33,886 bases of DNA, taken from positions 1 through 33,886 of the forward strand of contig JAFLEA010000027.1 in NCBI GenBank assembly GCA_017302035.1, read 5' to 3'. The notes beneath the pieces are model-generated. The model made no database searches and was not told the origin of the DNA. It saw only the letters and a program-made list of their open reading frames with translations. The stretch is from Lysobacterales bacterium (GTDB lineage Bacteria > Pseudomonadota > Gammaproteobacteria > Xanthomonadales > Xanthomonadaceae). The first letter of the stretch is position 1. Every line of letters begins with the position of its first letter. Both the position numbers and the translations under genes were made by a program. Positions 1 through 8,219 of this stretch are shown here, in pieces.

Positions 1-266
1 CGCGCCAGCTCGCGCGCGCCGGCAGGCTCAACGCACACCTGGACGCGTCCGCGCTGGCGGCCAGCTGCCGCCTCGACGACGCCCGCCAGCGCTTGCTGGA
101 GCAGGCCGGCGAACGCCTGCAGCTGACCGCACGCAGCCTGCACCGGACGCTGCGGGTGGCCCGCACCATCGCCGACCTGGCCGGCAGCAACGGGATCGCC
201 AGCGCGCACCTGGCCGAGGCCCTGGGGTACCGGATGCCGGCACCGCCCGCCATGGTCGCCGGCTAG
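1..266 (+). CDS. comM: ComM/YifB family Mg-chelatase-like AAA ATPase, C-terminal fragment
   Basis: The window opens inside this gene. Reading from base 3 gives 87 codons and a TAG stop. The fragment matches the Mg_chelatase_C domain at the end of ComM/YifB proteins: an ARAGRLNAHLD stretch, a CRLDDARQRLLEQA helix, then the conserved SLHRTLRVARTIADLAGS and the closing HLAEALGYR. In naturally transformable bacteria ComM is a hexameric helicase that extends heteroduplex joints during recombination of incoming DNA. Its AAA core lies outside the window, so activity cannot be judged. The ending is a normal one for the family, followed by a few extra residues (MPAPPAMVAG). Family assignment is firm; the role in transformation is taken from family knowledge. 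Confidence 0.88.
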   Translation, partial: RQLARAGRLNAHLDASALAASCRLDDARQRLLEQAGERLQLTARSLHRTLRVARTIADLAGSNGIASAHLAEALGYRMPAPPAMVAG

Positions 267-407
267 GCGGGTTCGGGGCACGCTGGTCGCGTCCTCGCCC
301 CATCCCATCGGTCATGGTCCCCGTTTAACGGGTCCAGAACGTCGCCGGCGCCGGCCTGCGCTAGCGTGGCCGTCCCGATGCCAAACGCATCCCCGGAGCC
401 ACCCGCC

Positions 408-2480
408 ATGCGCCCCACCACCGTGCTCGTCTCCAGCCTCGCCCTGGCCCTCGCCGCCTGCACCGGCAAGCCGCAGGACGCCACCGCCGAGGCGCCCGCG
501 CCGCCGAAGGAAGTGGAACTGATCCCGCGCGATGCGCTGTTCGGCAACCCCGAGCGCGCCAGCGTGCAGATCAGCCCCGACGGCAAGTACCTGAGCTGGA
601 TCGCGCCGGTGGACGGAGTGATGAACGTCTGGGTCGCGCCCGCCGGCGATCCCTCCGCCGCGCGCGCGGTCACCGACGACAAGGCGCGCGGCATCCGCAA
701 CTATTTCTGGTCCTACCGCCCCGACACCCTGCTGTACCTGCGCGACAGCGGCGGCGACGAGGACTTCCACCTGTACGCGGTGGACCTGGCCGGCAACCAG
801 ACCCGCGACCTCACCCCGTTCGCGAAGACCACCGCGCAGGTGTTCGGGCTCAGCCCGACCCAGCCGGACAGCATCCTGGTGGGCATGAACGACCGCGATC
901 CGAAATGGCACGACCTGTACCGGGTCGACCTGGCCAGCGGCCAGCGGACCTTGTTGCAGAAGAACACCGACGACATCGCCGCCTACGTCGCCGACGGCGA
1001 CTTCAACCTGCGCTACGCGCAGCGCTCGCGCGCGGACGGCGGCATGGACATCCTCAAGCGGGCGGGCGACGGCTGGGAGAAGGCCGAGGACATCCCGTTC
1101 GGCGACGTGCTCACCACCGCCATGCTCGGCCTGACCAGCGACGGCAAGACCCTGTACCTGGCCGATTCGCGCGACCGCAACACCGCCGCGGTGTACGCGG
1201 TGGACGGCGCCAGCGGCCAGCGCACCCTGCTGGCGGAGGATGCGCGTGCCGACATCGGCGGCGGCCTGGCCGATCCGCGCACCGGCGAGCTGCAGGCGGT
1301 GTCGGTCGACTACTTGCGCAACGAATGGAAGCCGGTGGGCGAGGCGGTGGCCGCCGACCTCAAGGCGCTGGAGGCCCTCGGTCCGGGCGAAGTCGGGGTC
1401 AACGCGCGCACGCTCGACGACCGCACCTGGATCGTGGCCTATTCGGCCGCCGAATCCCCGGTGGTGTACTACCGCTACGACCGCGAGCCCGGCGCCGAGG
1501 GCAAGCTGACCAAGCTGTTCTCCGCGCGCCCGGCGCTGGACGGCAAGCCGCTGGTGCCGATGTGGCCGCAGGAACTCAAGTCGCGCGATGGCCTGAACCT
1601 GGTCAGCTACCTCACCCTGCCGGCCACGGCCGACGCCGACGGCGACGGCAAGGCCGACCACCCGGTGCCGATGGTGCTGCTGGTCCACGGCGGCCCGTGG
1701 GCGCGCGACGGCTACGGCTACAGCGGCTGGAACCAGTGGCTGGCCAACCGCGGCTACGCGGTGCTGTCGGTCAACTACCGCGGCTCCACCGGCTTCGGCA
1801 AGGACTTCACCAACGCCGGCGATGGCGAATGGGCCGGCAAGATGCACGACGACCTGATCGACGCGGTGCAGTGGGCGGTCGGGCAAGGGATCACCACCGC
1901 CGACAAGGTCGCGATCATGGGCGGCAGCTACGGCGGCTACGCCACCCTGGCCGGCCTGACCTTCACCCCGGACACCTTCGCCTGCGGCGTGGACATCGTC
2001 GGCCCGTCCAACCTCAATACCCTGCTGGCCACGGTGCCGCCTTACTGGGCGAGCTTCTACGAGCAGCTGGCCAAGCGCATGGGCGACCCGCGCACCGAGG
2101 AAGGCCGCAAGTGGCTGACCGAGCGTTCGCCGCTCACCCACGCCGACAAGATCGTCAAGCCGTTGCTGATCGGCCAGGGCGCCAACGACCCGCGGGTGAA
2201 GCAGGCCGAAAGCGACCAGATCGTCGAGGCGATGCAGGCCAAGAACATTCCGGTCACCTACGTCCTGTTCCCCGACGAGGGCCATGGCTTCGCCCGCCCG
2301 GAGAACAACAAGGCGTTCAACGCGGTGGCCGAGAACTTCCTGGCCAAGTGCCTGGGTGGACGCGCGCAACCGATCGGCGCGGACCTGGACGGTTCCAGCA
2401 CCACCGTCCCGGCCGGGGCCGCCGGCGTGGACGGCCTGGCCGAAGCGCTGCAGGCGCATACCCAGGACGTGCGCAAGTAA
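408..2480 (+). CDS. S9 family (prolyl oligopeptidase-type) serine peptidase, predicted lipoprotein
   Basis: A 690-residue protein with an N-terminal beta-propeller (about residues 40-390) and a C-terminal alpha/beta-hydrolase peptidase domain. The oxyanion-hole motif HGGPW, the nucleophile motif GGSYGGY (Ser507), Asp594 in GANDPR and His626 in DEGHGF form the catalytic triad. I chose the ATG at 408 because GGAG (395-398) lies 9 bases upstream and because it opens a lipoprotein signal peptide ending in the lipobox LAAC (Cys18). The frame stays open upstream to a GTG at 366 and an ATG at 378, but those would bury the signal. It probably cleaves short peptides in the periplasm. Just before the hydrolase domain, residues 409-417 (DADGDGKAD) look like an EF-hand calcium loop. 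Family certain; substrate unknown. Confidence 0.93.
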   Translation: MRPTTVLVSSLALALAACTGKPQDATAEAPAPPKEVELIPRDALFGNPERASVQISPDGKYLSWIAPVDGVMNVWVAPAGDPSAARAVTDDKARGIRNYFWSYRPDTLLYLRDSGGDEDFHLYAVDLAGNQTRDLTPFAKTTAQVFGLSPTQPDSILVGMNDRDPKWHDLYRVDLASGQRTLLQKNTDDIAAYVADGDFNLRYAQRSRADGGMDILKRAGDGWEKAEDIPFGDVLTTAMLGLTSDGKTLYLADSRDRNTAAVYAVDGASGQRTLLAEDARADIGGGLADPRTGELQAVSVDYLRNEWKPVGEAVAADLKALEALGPGEVGVNARTLDDRTWIVAYSAAESPVVYYRYDREPGAEGKLTKLFSARPALDGKPLVPMWPQELKSRDGLNLVSYLTLPATADADGDGKADHPVPMVLLVHGGPWARDGYGYSGWNQWLANRGYAVLSVNYRGSTGFGKDFTNAGDGEWAGKMHDDLIDAVQWAVGQGITTADKVAIMGGSYGGYATLAGLTFTPDTFACGVDIVGPSNLNTLLATVPPYWASFYEQLAKRMGDPRTEEGRKWLTERSPLTHADKIVKPLLIGQGANDPRVKQAESDQIVEAMQAKNIPVTYVLFPDEGHGFARPENNKAFNAVAENFLAKCLGGRAQPIGADLDGSSTTVPAGAAGVDGLAEALQAHTQDVRK

Positions 2481-2520
2481 CAAGCAACCCGCGTCCCCCG
2501 GGCGTGGCAAGGCGGGCCGT

Positions 2521-2549
2521 TGCAGGGCCGACTGCCAGTCGGCCCTGCA
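2521..2549. repeat. REP-like extragenic palindrome
   Basis: Two perfect 14-base arms, TGCAGGGCCGACTG (2521-2534) and its reverse complement (2536-2549), surround one C. It lies between the convergent ends of the S9 peptidase and aceA genes. Translated, this type of palindrome gives the RADWQSAL-like peptides often seen in false ORFs from Xanthomonadaceae and Pseudomonas intergenic repeats. It may also stop transcription in either direction, but there is no T-tract. Whether it is a multicopy REP cannot be seen from one window. Confidence 0.6.
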
Positions 2550-2576
2550 GGAAGATGGATGTTGGCGGTGATCGGG

Positions 2577-2618
2577 AAAAAACCGCGGGTGCGCCCATCG
2601 GCGCAGGCGCACCCGCGG
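2577..2618 (-). terminator. Rho-independent terminator of aceA
   Basis: On the minus strand a perfect 13-bp stem (arms 2606-2618 and 2583-2595, CCGCGGGTGCGCC) with a 10-base loop is followed directly by six T (2582-2577). It lies 43 bases past the aceA stop codon. Confidence 0.9.
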
Positions 2619-2660
2619 CACCGGCGTCCCCTCCCCGGAACGCCGGCAAGGACGCTGGCC

Positions 2661-3953
2661 TCAGGCCGCGGCGCGGTCGTGGAACTGCGCTTCCTCGGTC
2701 GAGCCCTTCAGCGCGGTGGTCGAGGACTGGCCCTGCTGGATCGCCTGGGTCACCTGGTCGAAGTAGCCGGTGCCGACCTCGCGCTGGTGCTTGACCGCGG
2801 TGAAGCCCTTCTCGGCGGCAGCGAACTCGGCCTCCTGCAACTCGACGAAGGCGCTCATCTGCCGGCGCGCGTAGCCGTGCGCCAGGTTGAACATCGAGTA
2901 GTTCAGGGCGTGGAAGCCGGCCAGGGTGATGAACTGGAACTTGTAGCCGTAGCTGGCGATTTCCTTCTGGAATTTCGCGATGGTGGCGTCGTCCAGGTTC
3001 TTCTTCCAGTTGAAGCTCGGCGAGCAGTTGTAGGCCAGCAGCTTGCCCGGGAACTTCGCATGGATCGCCTCGGCGAACTTGCGCGCGAACTCCAGGTCCG
3101 GCTTGCCCGTCTCGCACCACACCAGGTCGGCGTACGGGGCGTAGGCCAGGCCGCGACTGATCGACTGCTCCAGGCCGTTGCGGACCTTGTAGAAGCCCTC
3201 GACGGTGCGCTCGCCCGTGCAGAATTCCCTGTCGTTGTCGTCGATGTCGGAGGTCAGCAGGTCGGCGGCCTCGGCGTCGGTGCGCGCGACCAGGATCGTC
3301 GGCACGCCCATCACATCGCTGGCCAGGCGCGCGGCGTTGAGCTTCTCCACCGCCTCGCGGGTGGGCACCAGCACCTTGCCGCCCATGTGCCCGCACTTCT
3401 TCACCGAGGCCAGCTGGTCCTCGAAGTGCACCCCGGCCGCGCCGGCCTCGATCATCGCCTTCATCAGCTCGAAGGCGTTGAGCACACCGCCGAATCCGGC
3501 CTCGGCGTCGGCCACGATCGGCTGCAGGAAGTCGATCTCGTCGTTGCCCTCGGCGTGGTGCAGCTGGTCGGCGCGCAGCAGCGCGTTGTTGATGCGCTTG
3601 ACCACCGCCGGCACCGAATCGGCCGGGTACAGCGACTGGTCCGGGTACATCTGCCCGGCCAGGTTGGCATCGGCGGCGACCTGCCAGCCGGACAGGTAGA
3701 TCGCGTTGAGCCCGGCCTTGACCTGCTGCATGGCCTGGTTGCCGGTCAGCGCGCCGAGCGCGTTGACGAAGTCCTTTTCCTGCAGGTAGCGCCACAGCTT
3801 GTTCGCCCCGATCTTCGCGATCGAATGCTCGACCGGGATGGTGCCGCGCAGGCGGACCACGTCCTCGGCGGAGTAGTTGCGGGTGATCCCGGCCCAGCGC
3901 GGATCGGTGTTCCATTCGTGGCGGATCTGGTCGGCGGTCTTCAGCGTGGTCAT
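2661..3953 (-). CDS. aceA: Isocitrate lyase
   Basis: The 430-residue length is typical of bacterial isocitrate lyases. The enzyme splits isocitrate into succinate and glyoxylate, the first step of the glyoxylate shunt, in the cytoplasm. The signature KKCGHMGGK is at residues 185-193 with catalytic Cys187. Mg/substrate-binding segments VHFEDQ (175-180) and VARTDAEA are present, as is the [12 protein letters not shown] motif. It is the second gene after aceB, with 81 bases between them that include a hairpin, and it ends in a strong terminator. Together with malate synthase it lets the cell grow on acetate or fatty acids. No isocitrate dehydrogenase kinase (aceK) lies in this stretch. Identification is very secure. 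Confidence 0.98.
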   Translation of the reverse strand: MTTLKTADQIRHEWNTDPRWAGITRNYSAEDVVRLRGTIPVEHSIAKIGANKLWRYLQEKDFVNALGALTGNQAMQQVKAGLNAIYLSGWQVAADANLAGQMYPDQSLYPADSVPAVVKRINNALLRADQLHHAEGNDEIDFLQPIVADAEAGFGGVLNAFELMKAMIEAGAAGVHFEDQLASVKKCGHMGGKVLVPTREAVEKLNAARLASDVMGVPTILVARTDAEAADLLTSDIDDNDREFCTGERTVEGFYKVRNGLEQSISRGLAYAPYADLVWCETGKPDLEFARKFAEAIHAKFPGKLLAYNCSPSFNWKKNLDDATIAKFQKEIASYGYKFQFITLAGFHALNYSMFNLAHGYARRQMSAFVELQEAEFAAAEKGFTAVKHQREVGTGYFDQVTQAIQQGQSSTTALKGSTEEAQFHDRAAA

Positions 3954-3999
3954 CTCGGTACTCTCCGTGGGGGCGCTTGCAGCGTGAGGTCGTGAGCCG

Positions 4000-4023
4000 T
4001 CGTTCCCGCCTTCGCGGGGACGA
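4000..4023. repeat. Intergenic hairpin between aceB and aceA
   Basis: TCGTTCCCGC (4000-4009), loop CTTC, GCGGGGACGA (4014-4023): a 10-bp stem with one G-T pair. This resembles the common TCATTCCCGC...GCGGGAATGA extragenic hairpin of Xanthomonadaceae. Its place within the operon suggests it could stabilise or uncouple the aceA part of the message. Confidence 0.55.
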
Positions 4024-4034
4024 TGGCGTTTGGA

Positions 4035-5753
4035 TCAGGCCAGCCGGGCGTAGGCCGGCAGGGTCAGGAAGTCGATGAAGTGACAGGCGCGGGTGAGCTG
4101 GTCGAGCAGGGCCATGGCCTCGGGAATGCGCGATCCGCCCGGCAGGGTCGCGGTGTCGCCCAGCCGGCCCGGCAGCGCGGCCAGGGTGCGCTCGAACAGA
4201 CCGAAGTCGATCGTGGTGCCGTCGTCCAGGTGCACCGGGCTGCCGTCGGCGTGGCAGCCGCGCGGATCGGAATGGTGCAGCCACTGCCACAGCTGCGCGC
4301 GCGCGATCTCGGCGGTGGCCGCGTCCTCCATCAGCCAGTGGATCGGGACGCACCCGTTGCCGTCCAGCCACGCGGCCATGTAGCGCACGCAGACCTCGAC
4401 GTTGTTCTCGAAGCCGGCGCGGGTGATCGTGCCTTCGCACGGACGGATCAGGTCGTCGCGGCCCGCCTGCACGTCCTGCCGCAGCACGTGCTGCTGGTGC
4501 GGCGTGGGCATGTGCTGGTCGAAGATCGCGCGCGCCACCGGGATCAATGCCGGATGCGCCACCCAGGTGCCGTCGTGGCCGGCGGTCACCTCGCGCAACT
4601 TGTCGGCGCGCACCCGCGCCATCGCCCGTTCGTTGGCTTCGGCATCGTCCGCAATCGGGATCTGCGCGGCCATGCCGCCCATCGCGTGCGCGCCGCGCCG
4701 GTGGCAGGTGCGGATCAGCAGTTCCGAGTACGCCTTCAGGAACGGCTGGGTCATGGTCACCTGGCCGCGTTCGGGCAGCACCTTGTCGGCGTGGGCGCGG
4801 AAGGTCTTGAGGTAGGAGAAGATGTAGTCCCAGCGCCCGCAGTTCAGGCCGACGATGCGGTCGCGCAGCGCGTGCAGGATCTCGTCCATCTCGAACACCG
4901 CCGGCAGGGTCTCGATCAGCACCGTGACCTTCATCTGCCCGCGCGGCAGCCCCAGCATTTCCTCGACCTGCGACAACGCCGCCTCCCACAGCGCCGCCTC
5001 CTCCATAGACTGCAGCTTGGGCAGGTAGAAGTACGGGCCGCGGTCGTTGGCCATCAGCGTGGCGGCGTTGTGCCAGGCGAACACCGCCATGTCGAACAGG
5101 CTGCCGGCGATCGGCTCGCCGTCGATGCGCACGTGCTTCTCGTCCAGGTGCCAGCCGCGCGGACGCACGATCAGCACCGCTCGCTCCTCGTAGGGGCGCA
5201 GGCGGTACTGCTTGCCGTTCTCCGCGTCGAAGCTGAGCGTGCCGGCGACGGCTTCGGCCATCGTGCGCTGGCCGGCCAGGACGTTGCGCCACGCCGGCGC
5301 GGTCGAATCCTCGAAGTCGGCCATGTAGCACTGCGCGCCGGAGTTGAGCGCGTTGATCGCCATCTTCGGATCGGTCGGGCCGGTGATCTCCACCCGGCGG
5401 TCCTGCAGCGCGCGCGGAATCGGCGCCACCTTCCAGTGGCCTTCGCGGATGTGCGCGGTGTCGGCGCGGAAGTCCGGCAGGCCGCCGGCGTCGAAGAAGG
5501 CCTGGCGCTCGCGGCGCGCGGCCAGGCGGGCGCGGCGTTGCGGTTCCAGGGTCCGGTGCAGCGACACCAGCAGATCCCGCAGCGGCGCCGGCAGCAGTTG
5601 CTCCTGCCCGGCGACCCGCTCGGTCAGCGCAAGTCCGGCTGCCGCGCGCGGGGCGGCGGGAGCGCCGACGGTCCCCGCCGTCGGGCGGCTGGTGGCCGGA
5701 CGGGCCTGGATCGGAGCGGCGGGGGCGGTCGCAATGGCGGCGTGGGGGGACAT
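4035..5753 (-). CDS. aceB: Malate synthase A
   Basis: A 572-residue malate synthase of the A type, which condenses glyoxylate and acetyl-CoA to malate. The family signature is seen as GLNCGRWDYIFSYLK. The MADFEDSTAP segment and the C-terminal helices ending HFIDFLTLPAYARL also fit. I chose the ATG at 5753 because AGGAG lies 6 bases upstream; an in-frame ATG 25 codons earlier (5828) would read through the AT-rich promoter region. The first 45 or so residues (rich in A, P and T) are extra compared with E. coli AceB. First gene of aceBA, divergent from a LysR regulator. Very secure. Confidence 0.97.
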   Translation of the reverse strand: MSPHAAIATAPAAPIQARPATSRPTAGTVGAPAAPRAAAGLALTERVAGQEQLLPAPLRDLLVSLHRTLEPQRRARLAARRERQAFFDAGGLPDFRADTAHIREGHWKVAPIPRALQDRRVEITGPTDPKMAINALNSGAQCYMADFEDSTAPAWRNVLAGQRTMAEAVAGTLSFDAENGKQYRLRPYEERAVLIVRPRGWHLDEKHVRIDGEPIAGSLFDMAVFAWHNAATLMANDRGPYFYLPKLQSMEEAALWEAALSQVEEMLGLPRGQMKVTVLIETLPAVFEMDEILHALRDRIVGLNCGRWDYIFSYLKTFRAHADKVLPERGQVTMTQPFLKAYSELLIRTCHRRGAHAMGGMAAQIPIADDAEANERAMARVRADKLREVTAGHDGTWVAHPALIPVARAIFDQHMPTPHQQHVLRQDVQAGRDDLIRPCEGTITRAGFENNVEVCVRYMAAWLDGNGCVPIHWLMEDAATAEIARAQLWQWLHHSDPRGCHADGSPVHLDDGTTIDFGLFERTLAALPGRLGDTATLPGGSRIPEAMALLDQLTRACHFIDFLTLPAYARLA

Positions 5754-5870
5754 GGCAGGCTCCTGGAGGCTCGGCTCGGGAGTCCACGCTGCGTTGCACC
5801 AAACTATTTGACAACTAAGAATTTGCAATGTACTTCATAAGAATAACTAATACGTAGAAACAACCATTCC
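5754..5870. promoter_or_regulatory. Divergent control region between aceB and the LysR gene
   Basis: This 117-base spacer is markedly AT-rich between 5800 and 5862, unlike the rest of the window. The heptamer TAAGAAT occurs twice in the same orientation, at 5816-5822 and 5838-5844, exactly 22 bases apart (two helical turns), a plausible pair of regulator half-sites. Possible promoter parts: TTGCAA (5823-5828) with ACTAAT (5846-5851), 17-base spacing, reading toward the LysR gene; the same palindromic TTGCAA with TAGTTT (5806-5801), 16-base spacing, reading toward aceB. A TTGACA also lies at 5808-5813. The promoter assignments are guesses; the direct repeat is plain. Confidence 0.6.
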
Positions 5871-6833
5871 GTGAGCCCGTCGGCAAGTCCTCGTTTTTCC
5901 TACAAATCCGACAAGCTCAAGCCGCTGCGCGCGTTCTGCCAGACGGTCCGGCTGGGCTCGGTTTCGCGGGCCGCGGATGCGCTTTTCGTCAGCCAGCCGG
6001 CCATCACCCTGCAGTTGCAGGCCCTGGAACGGGACCTGGGCGTGCCCCTGCTGGAACGCAACGGGCGTCGCCTGTCGCCGACCCGGGAGGGCGAGCTGCT
6101 GTACGAAATGGCCCTGCCGCTGGTCGAGCAGATCGACGGGCTGGAGGCCGGGTTCCGCGAGCGGGTGCGCGGGCTGGAGGGCGGCGAACTGAGGATCGCC
6201 GCCAACAGTTCGACCATCCTGTTCCTGCTGCCGAAGATCGTGGCGGCCTTCCGCGAGCGCCACCCGGAAGTGCGCCTGTCCCTGGACAACGTGGTCACCG
6301 GCGAAGGCACCGACCTGCTGCGCGAAGACGCGGTCGACCTGGTGGTGGGCACCCTGCTGGACGTGCCGGCCGACCTCAGCTACCAGGCCGCCTACCGCTT
6401 CGAGCAGCGCCTGATCGCCCCGTCCGGTCACCCGCTGCTGACCAGGCCGCGACTGGAACTGCACGACCTGGCCGGACACCCGCTGATCCTGCCGCCCAAG
6501 CGCCAGGTCACCTGGCGCCTGGTCGACCTGGTGCTGCAGCGCAACCGCGTGCCCTACGAGGTGGCGCTGGAAGTCAGCGGCTGGGACGTGATCAAGCAGT
6601 ACGTGGCGATGGGCATGGGGGTATCGATCGTCCCCTCGGTCTGCCTGGTCGAGTCCGACCGCGATCGCCTCGGCTCGCGTTCGCTGTCCAGCTTCTTCCC
6701 CTCGCGCAGCTACGGGGTGGTGGTGCGCAAGGGCCGGGTGCTGTCGCCGCAGGCGCGCGCCTTCATCGCCCTGATCAAGCCCGACCTGCTGGCGCCGCGC
6801 GAATACGACGAGAGCGGGCCCTCGGAGCGCTGA
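5871..6833 (+). CDS. LysR-family transcriptional regulator, likely regulator of aceBA
   Basis: A 320-residue LysR-type protein. The winged helix-turn-helix spans about residues 17-77 (SVSRAADALFVSQPAITLQLQ), followed by a linker helix and a periplasmic-binding-protein-like effector domain from about residue 95 (ELRIAANSSTILFLLPKIV) to the end. The effector domain is of the CysB-like group. I used the GTG at 5871; no good ribosome-binding site is visible. It is divergent from aceB with a shared AT-rich spacer, the classic arrangement for a LysR protein and its target. Enterobacteria control aceBA with IclR and Pseudomonas with RccR, so a LysR controller would be a different solution. Family certain; target inferred from position. 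Confidence 0.92.
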   Translation: MSPSASPRFSYKSDKLKPLRAFCQTVRLGSVSRAADALFVSQPAITLQLQALERDLGVPLLERNGRRLSPTREGELLYEMALPLVEQIDGLEAGFRERVRGLEGGELRIAANSSTILFLLPKIVAAFRERHPEVRLSLDNVVTGEGTDLLREDAVDLVVGTLLDVPADLSYQAAYRFEQRLIAPSGHPLLTRPRLELHDLAGHPLILPPKRQVTWRLVDLVLQRNRVPYEVALEVSGWDVIKQYVAMGMGVSIVPSVCLVESDRDRLGSRSLSSFFPSRSYGVVVRKGRVLSPQARAFIALIKPDLLAPREYDESGPSER

Positions 6834-6839
6834 GCGCCG

Positions 6840-7472
6840 CTAGAGCCGCTTCCAGGACAGCCCCTCGCCGCGCCGCCAGTACACCGCCACCGCCCTGCCG
6901 TAGATCGCGTCGGCCTCGACGAAGCCGAAGTAGCGCCCGTCCGCGCTGCGGCCGCGGTGGTCGCCCAGGACCAGCACGTAGCCTTCCGGAACGGTCACGC
7001 TGATGATGTCCGGACCGCCACCGTCGGCCAGGTCCAGGCGCGCCACGCGCGGGCCGAACTGTTCCGAATCGACTTTCCCCGGGATGGCCAGCGGCTGGCC
7101 GTTGATCGCCAGCCGGCCATCGATCAAGCGCACCTTGTCCCCGCCCACGGCGACCACGCGCTTGATCAGGCGCGTGCCGTCGGCCGGCGAGGCGAACACC
7201 GCGATCTCGCCGCGCTGCGGCGTACCGCGTTCGATCAGCACGCGACGGGTGAAAGGCACCCGCAGGCCGTAGGCGCTCATGTCCACCACCACCCGGTCGC
7301 CCAGTTCCAGGGTCGGCTGCATCGAGCCGCTGGGCACGTGGTAGTGGTTGGCGAACGAGGACCGAGCGACAACCAGCAGCCCCAGCATCAGCAGCAGGGG
7401 CAACGCCTCGCGGTACAGCCAGGCGGCGGCCCGGCGGCTGCGGGAGGGCGGGCGGGGCGCGGGCGTATCCAT
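6840..7472 (-). CDS. lepB: Signal peptidase I, short form
   Basis: A 210-residue S26 peptidase that would cut signal peptides at the outer face of the inner membrane. One membrane segment (residues 23-37, ALPLLLMLGLLVVAR) precedes the catalytic domain. PSGSM (47-51) carries the Ser50 nucleophile and RLIKRVVAVGGD carries the general base Lys104. The usual box GDNRDNSxDSR is altered to GDHRGRSADGRYFG. Start ATG 7472; a GTG 10 codons earlier (7502) is possible. The gene is convergent with the LysR gene, 6 bases between stops, and follows the acyltransferase gene, not lepA-rnc-era as main lepB genes often do. It may therefore be a second, paralogous signal peptidase. Family firm. Confidence 0.92.
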   Translation of the reverse strand: MDTPAPRPPSRSRRAAAWLYREALPLLLMLGLLVVARSSFANHYHVPSGSMQPTLELGDRVVVDMSAYGLRVPFTRRVLIERGTPQRGEIAVFASPADGTRLIKRVVAVGGDKVRLIDGRLAINGQPLAIPGKVDSEQFGPRVARLDLADGGGPDIISVTVPEGYVLVLGDHRGRSADGRYFGFVEADAIYGRAVAVYWRRGEGLSWKRL

Positions 7473-7611
7473 CGACGGTTCCGGCAGGACGGGCCCGGCC
7501 ACGCTATCGCCTGCCCGCGGGCAATGCCAGATGACCTATGGCAGGGATCGATGCCGCGACGGCGCGCAGGACGATCCACCGGATTGGTCCGCTTCGGTTC
7601 GTGACCGCCCG

Positions 7612-8217
7612 CTACACCGTGCCGCGGTTCCTGCCCATCCACGGCCGGTACCACTCGCGCACCGCGACCATGTCGGCCTTCGCATCGCCGCTGGTGTGGA
7701 ACAGCGGGCCGATGCCGATGATCCGTTCCGGATAGTGGAAGTACGCCATCAGCACCGGCACGCCGGCGCCGTGGGCGATCTTGAGGAACCCGCTCTTCCA
7801 TTCCCTGACCGGCTTGCGCGTGCCTTCCGGGGCGAGCGCGAACCACAGCTTCGGCGAACTGCGGATCAGTTCGATCGCCTGCTCGACCACGCCCTGCGGA
7901 TTGCTGCGGTCCAACGGGATCACCCCCAGCCGGTGCAGCACGATCGACAGCGGCCACCAGAACAGGGTGTCCTTGCCCAGCACCCGCACGTCGACCCCCA
8001 GCGCCATCTTCGCCGCCATGCCCCAGATGCCGTCCCAGTTGGACGAATGCGGTGCGGCGATCAGCACCAGCTTCGACAGGTCCGGGATCGTGCCCACCAC
8101 CCGCCAGCCGCCGAGTCGCAGCAGGGTGCGCCCGAACCAGCGCGAGAAGCGCCGTTGCGGCGGCACCAGCGGCATGCTCGGCGGGATCGGCGGCAACAGC
8201 GGTTCGCGCGTGGCCAC
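7612..8217 (-). CDS. PlsC-type 1-acyl-glycerol-phosphate acyltransferase family protein
   Basis: A 201-residue protein of the LPLAT/PlsC superfamily. The catalytic HX4D motif is HSSNWD (residues 57-62) and the phosphate-binding motif is EGTR (131-134). Enzymes of this group move acyl chains to lysophosphatidate or other glycerol or sugar lipids at the inner membrane. The protein is short and has no clear membrane-spanning segment. The GTG at 8217 begins 2 bases after the arfB stop, which suggests translational coupling; an ATG at 8175 would remove 14 residues (a PPIPPSMPLVPP-rich leader). The true acyl acceptor cannot be told. Third gene of the truC-arfB-acyltransferase-lepB run. Confidence 0.85.
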   Translation of the reverse strand: MATREPLLPPIPPSMPLVPPQRRFSRWFGRTLLRLGGWRVVGTIPDLSKLVLIAAPHSSNWDGIWGMAAKMALGVDVRVLGKDTLFWWPLSIVLHRLGVIPLDRSNPQGVVEQAIELIRSSPKLWFALAPEGTRKPVREWKSGFLKIAHGAGVPVLMAYFHYPERIIGIGPLFHTSGDAKADMVAVREWYRPWMGRNRGTV

Positions 8218-8219
8218 GC

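Noticed and set aside
312-2621. 769-residue minus-strand ORF over the S9 peptidase gene
   Set aside because: A GC-rich shadow: low-complexity R/G/A/V composition and no domain, while the plus strand holds a full catalytic triad.
2317-5814. 1165-residue minus-strand ORF across aceA and aceB
   Set aside because: It overlaps both genes in another frame and is rich in R, G, A and P; it is a shadow ORF made by high GC content.
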